This document shows, one piece after another, positions 13,600 to 14,891 of a DNA stretch of 14,891 nt. The stretch spans positions 1-14,891 of the forward strand of contig JBBDNC010000154.1 in assembly GCA_040877875.1 (NCBI GenBank), read 5' to 3'. The translations under genes were made by a program, and so were the position numbers. The notes below the pieces were generated by a model. It was not told where the DNA came from. It was given only the letters and a program-made list of their open reading frames with translations, and searched no databases. This stretch comes from JBBDNC01 sp040877875. GTDB taxonomy: Bacteria > Bacteroidota > Rhodothermia > Balneolales > Balneolaceae. Each line of letters opens with the position of its first letter. The first letter of the stretch is position 1.

Positions 13600-14891
13600 T
13601 CATTTTACAATAATTCGATTTTTTTCTCCTGTCAGAGTTTGAATCTCACCGGTTTTAAGGTTGATTACAAAATTGTCACTCGGCAGATCCTGTGAAAATA
13701 ACTGCATCACCTCAAAAATGGTTTTGAACCTGTTTTGAAACACCTCATGAAATCCTGCCTGGTCGAGAGGTTCTCCAAGGGATGGATTCCCCGCATTTGA
13801 AAGAGCCTCTGCAATCAGGGAATATTGCTCAATTCTTTCACCCGGAATATCACGCAAAGCCAGCTCATCTGCATTCCGAAGCCTGTAAAAATCCACACTC
13901 AGGTCCGTTCCATTCCAATTATTCAAGTCGGACAACCTGATTCCCGCGTTTTCAGCCAAACGGGCAGCTTTTTGTTCGGCCTCCTCCCACTCTTCCGAAA
14001 ATTCAGGAGTCAGTTCCTTCAGATCCGTACTCCCGACCTCCGCCCATTTTTTAAATTCGGCAAAGGGAAATGAGTTCTCCAGTGTTGAAGCAATCATCAT
14101 GTCACGCCCATTCAAACCGGTTAGCATCGTACGCACATCTTCCGGCCACTCCCGGGGCAAGAACCGCAAACGGGACAGTTCCCGGATATGCCAGTCGGTA
14201 AACTGATAGTAGTCGGATGAATGCAAAATTTCCCGATTCCAGATTCTCTCATAACCGAGGCTGTCCAGGTATTTCCATTCATCAAGATAGTGAGAGAACA
14301 GGGTATCAAAATCCGGTACTTTATCTATCACCACGGTTTCGACTTCAATCAAATCCTTATCATCCCGGACATGTACAATTTTGTAAGCAGGCACATAAGC
14401 GGCCAATGAGGGTACCTGAACATTAAACAGGATATTTCCCGTAACCTCATCCCGGATAACCCCTGTATCATTCACGTGATGATGACCGGAAACCCCGGTA
14501 TCATTCATGTGCATGTGTCCGGCAACATGAATCCTTAACCCGGTTGCGGCCAGAGCCTCGCTTGTTTTTTGGGACGGAATCCTGCGCAGTTGAAAATTGC
14601 CTTCACCCCATAGCTCCTCAATTTTTTGACGAGCCTGATTATAAAAATCAACAGCGGGAAAATGGCTGAATGCAAGAAGTGTTTTATTATTCGCCTCCGC
14701 CCGTTCGGCTACGTCTTCGATCCATTCGAGCAGATGTTGCTTGTGGGTCAATACATAATTGTAACCCGTGTTTCCCGATCCGGTGAAATTACCAGGGTCG
14801 GCCGGTGAGTCCGGGTCAGCATCTTTCAGGGGCAGATAAACATTCGCATCAATACCCATTAACCAAACATCCTCAATCGGTTCCACTACAT
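13600..14891 (-). CDS. Metallophosphoesterase (calcineurin-like), 5' end outside the window
   Basis: C-terminal 430 or so residues of a calcineurin-like phosphoesterase; the frame is open to the window edge. A GTG at 14886 could be mistaken for the start but is probably internal, because the N-terminal metal motifs (DxH, GDxxD, GNH) are missing. Present are the later metal motifs: AFSHFP, and VAGHMHMND containing GHxH. The segment NVQVPSLAAYVPAYKIV follows, as in long secreted family members of Bacteroidota. The rest is a helical C-terminal domain of unknown role with acidic repeats. An 11-residue unit containing the GHxH motif is duplicated in tandem (14455-14520). The substrate is unknown. 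Convergent with the HAD gene, 62 bp apart. Confidence 0.8.
   Translation of the reverse strand, partial: VVEPIEDVWLMGIDANVYLPLKDADPDSPADPGNFTGSGNTGYNYVLTHKQHLLEWIEDVAERAEANNKTLLAFSHFPAVDFYNQARQKIEELWGEGNFQLRRIPSQKTSEALAATGLRIHVAGHMHMNDTGVSGHHHVNDTGVIRDEVTGNILFNVQVPSLAAYVPAYKIVHVRDDKDLIEVETVVIDKVPDFDTLFSHYLDEWKYLDSLGYERIWNREILHSSDYYQFTDWHIRELSRLRFLPREWPEDVRTMLTGLNGRDMMIASTLENSFPFAEFKKWAEVGSTDLKELTPEFSEEWEEAEQKAARLAENAGIRLSDLNNWNGTDLSVDFYRLRNADELALRDIPGERIEQYSLIAEALSNAGNPSLGEPLDQAGFHEVFQNRFKTIFEVMQLFSQDLPSDNFVINLKTGEIQTLTGEKNRIIVK
14455..14520 (-). repeat. Tandem 33-bp duplication inside the metallophosphoesterase gene
   Basis: Two adjacent 33-bp units, 14488-14520 and 14455-14487, identical at 24 of 33 bases. 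They encode GHMHMNDTGVS followed by GHHHVNDTGVI. The length is a multiple of three, so the frame is kept. The first copy holds the standard GHxH metal motif; the second repeats it as GHHH. The divergence shows that the duplication is not recent. Confidence 0.85.

Noticed and set aside
14884..14886. GTG as the start of the metallophosphoesterase
   Set aside because: The frame is open to the window edge and the N-terminal metal-binding motifs of the family are missing, so the gene is cut by the window.
1..14891. tRNA, rRNA, CRISPR arrays, transposases or phage genes
   Set aside because: No cloverleaf, repeat-spacer pattern, transposase motif or terminal inverted repeats flanking a transposase were seen.

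Overview
The window holds an almost complete myo-inositol catabolism (iol) locus, followed by exported proteins that seem to share its regulation and by two less clearly related genes. Moderate G+C, AT-rich spacers, several starts without a Shine-Dalgarno sequence, promoter-like elements near the Bacteroidota pattern (TAnnTTTG) and lipoprotein/Tat-like leaders on otherwise cytosolic folds suggest a member of the Bacteroidota/Balneolota side of the FCB group. That placement is inferred from style; there is no rRNA or marker gene here.

Layout. Positions 1-230 are a promoter region with a 20-bp perfect palindrome. A short plus-strand operon follows: iolA (231-1709) and iolE (1744-2640). It converges, across a GC-rich 203-bp spacer, on a five-gene minus-strand operon read from 8584 down to 2844: iolG, iolB, iolC, a DeoC/LacD-like aldolase (Cgl0158 type, probably the IolJ function) and iolD. 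A 782-bp regulatory region (8585-9366) carries two more copies of the palindrome and separates this operon from an exported Gfo/Idh/MocA oxidoreductase (9367-10713, plus). Convergent to that is an exported protein of unknown family that looks like an alpha/alpha-toroid plus beta-sandwich carbohydrate-active enzyme (10808-12577, minus). A 336-bp divergent spacer with a degenerate fourth palindrome leads to a HAD hydrolase (12914-13537, plus). Last comes a metallophosphoesterase running off the right edge (13600-14891, minus).

How it works together. IolG oxidises inositol to inosose, IolE dehydrates it, IolD opens the ring, IolB isomerises 5-deoxyglucuronate, IolC phosphorylates the product, the aldolase splits it to dihydroxyacetone phosphate and malonate semialdehyde, and IolA converts the latter to acetyl-CoA. 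All seven steps are encoded here. No inositol transporter, inosose isomerase (IolI) or regulator is in the window. The repeated palindrome TGAAAACGTTTTCA is the usual shape of a LacI-family operator and appears at both iol operons, at the exported oxidoreductase and, degenerate, at the toroid/HAD spacer. The most interesting reading is a single LacI-type regulon that couples cytosolic inositol breakdown to an extracytoplasmic step on an inositol- or sugar-containing substrate.
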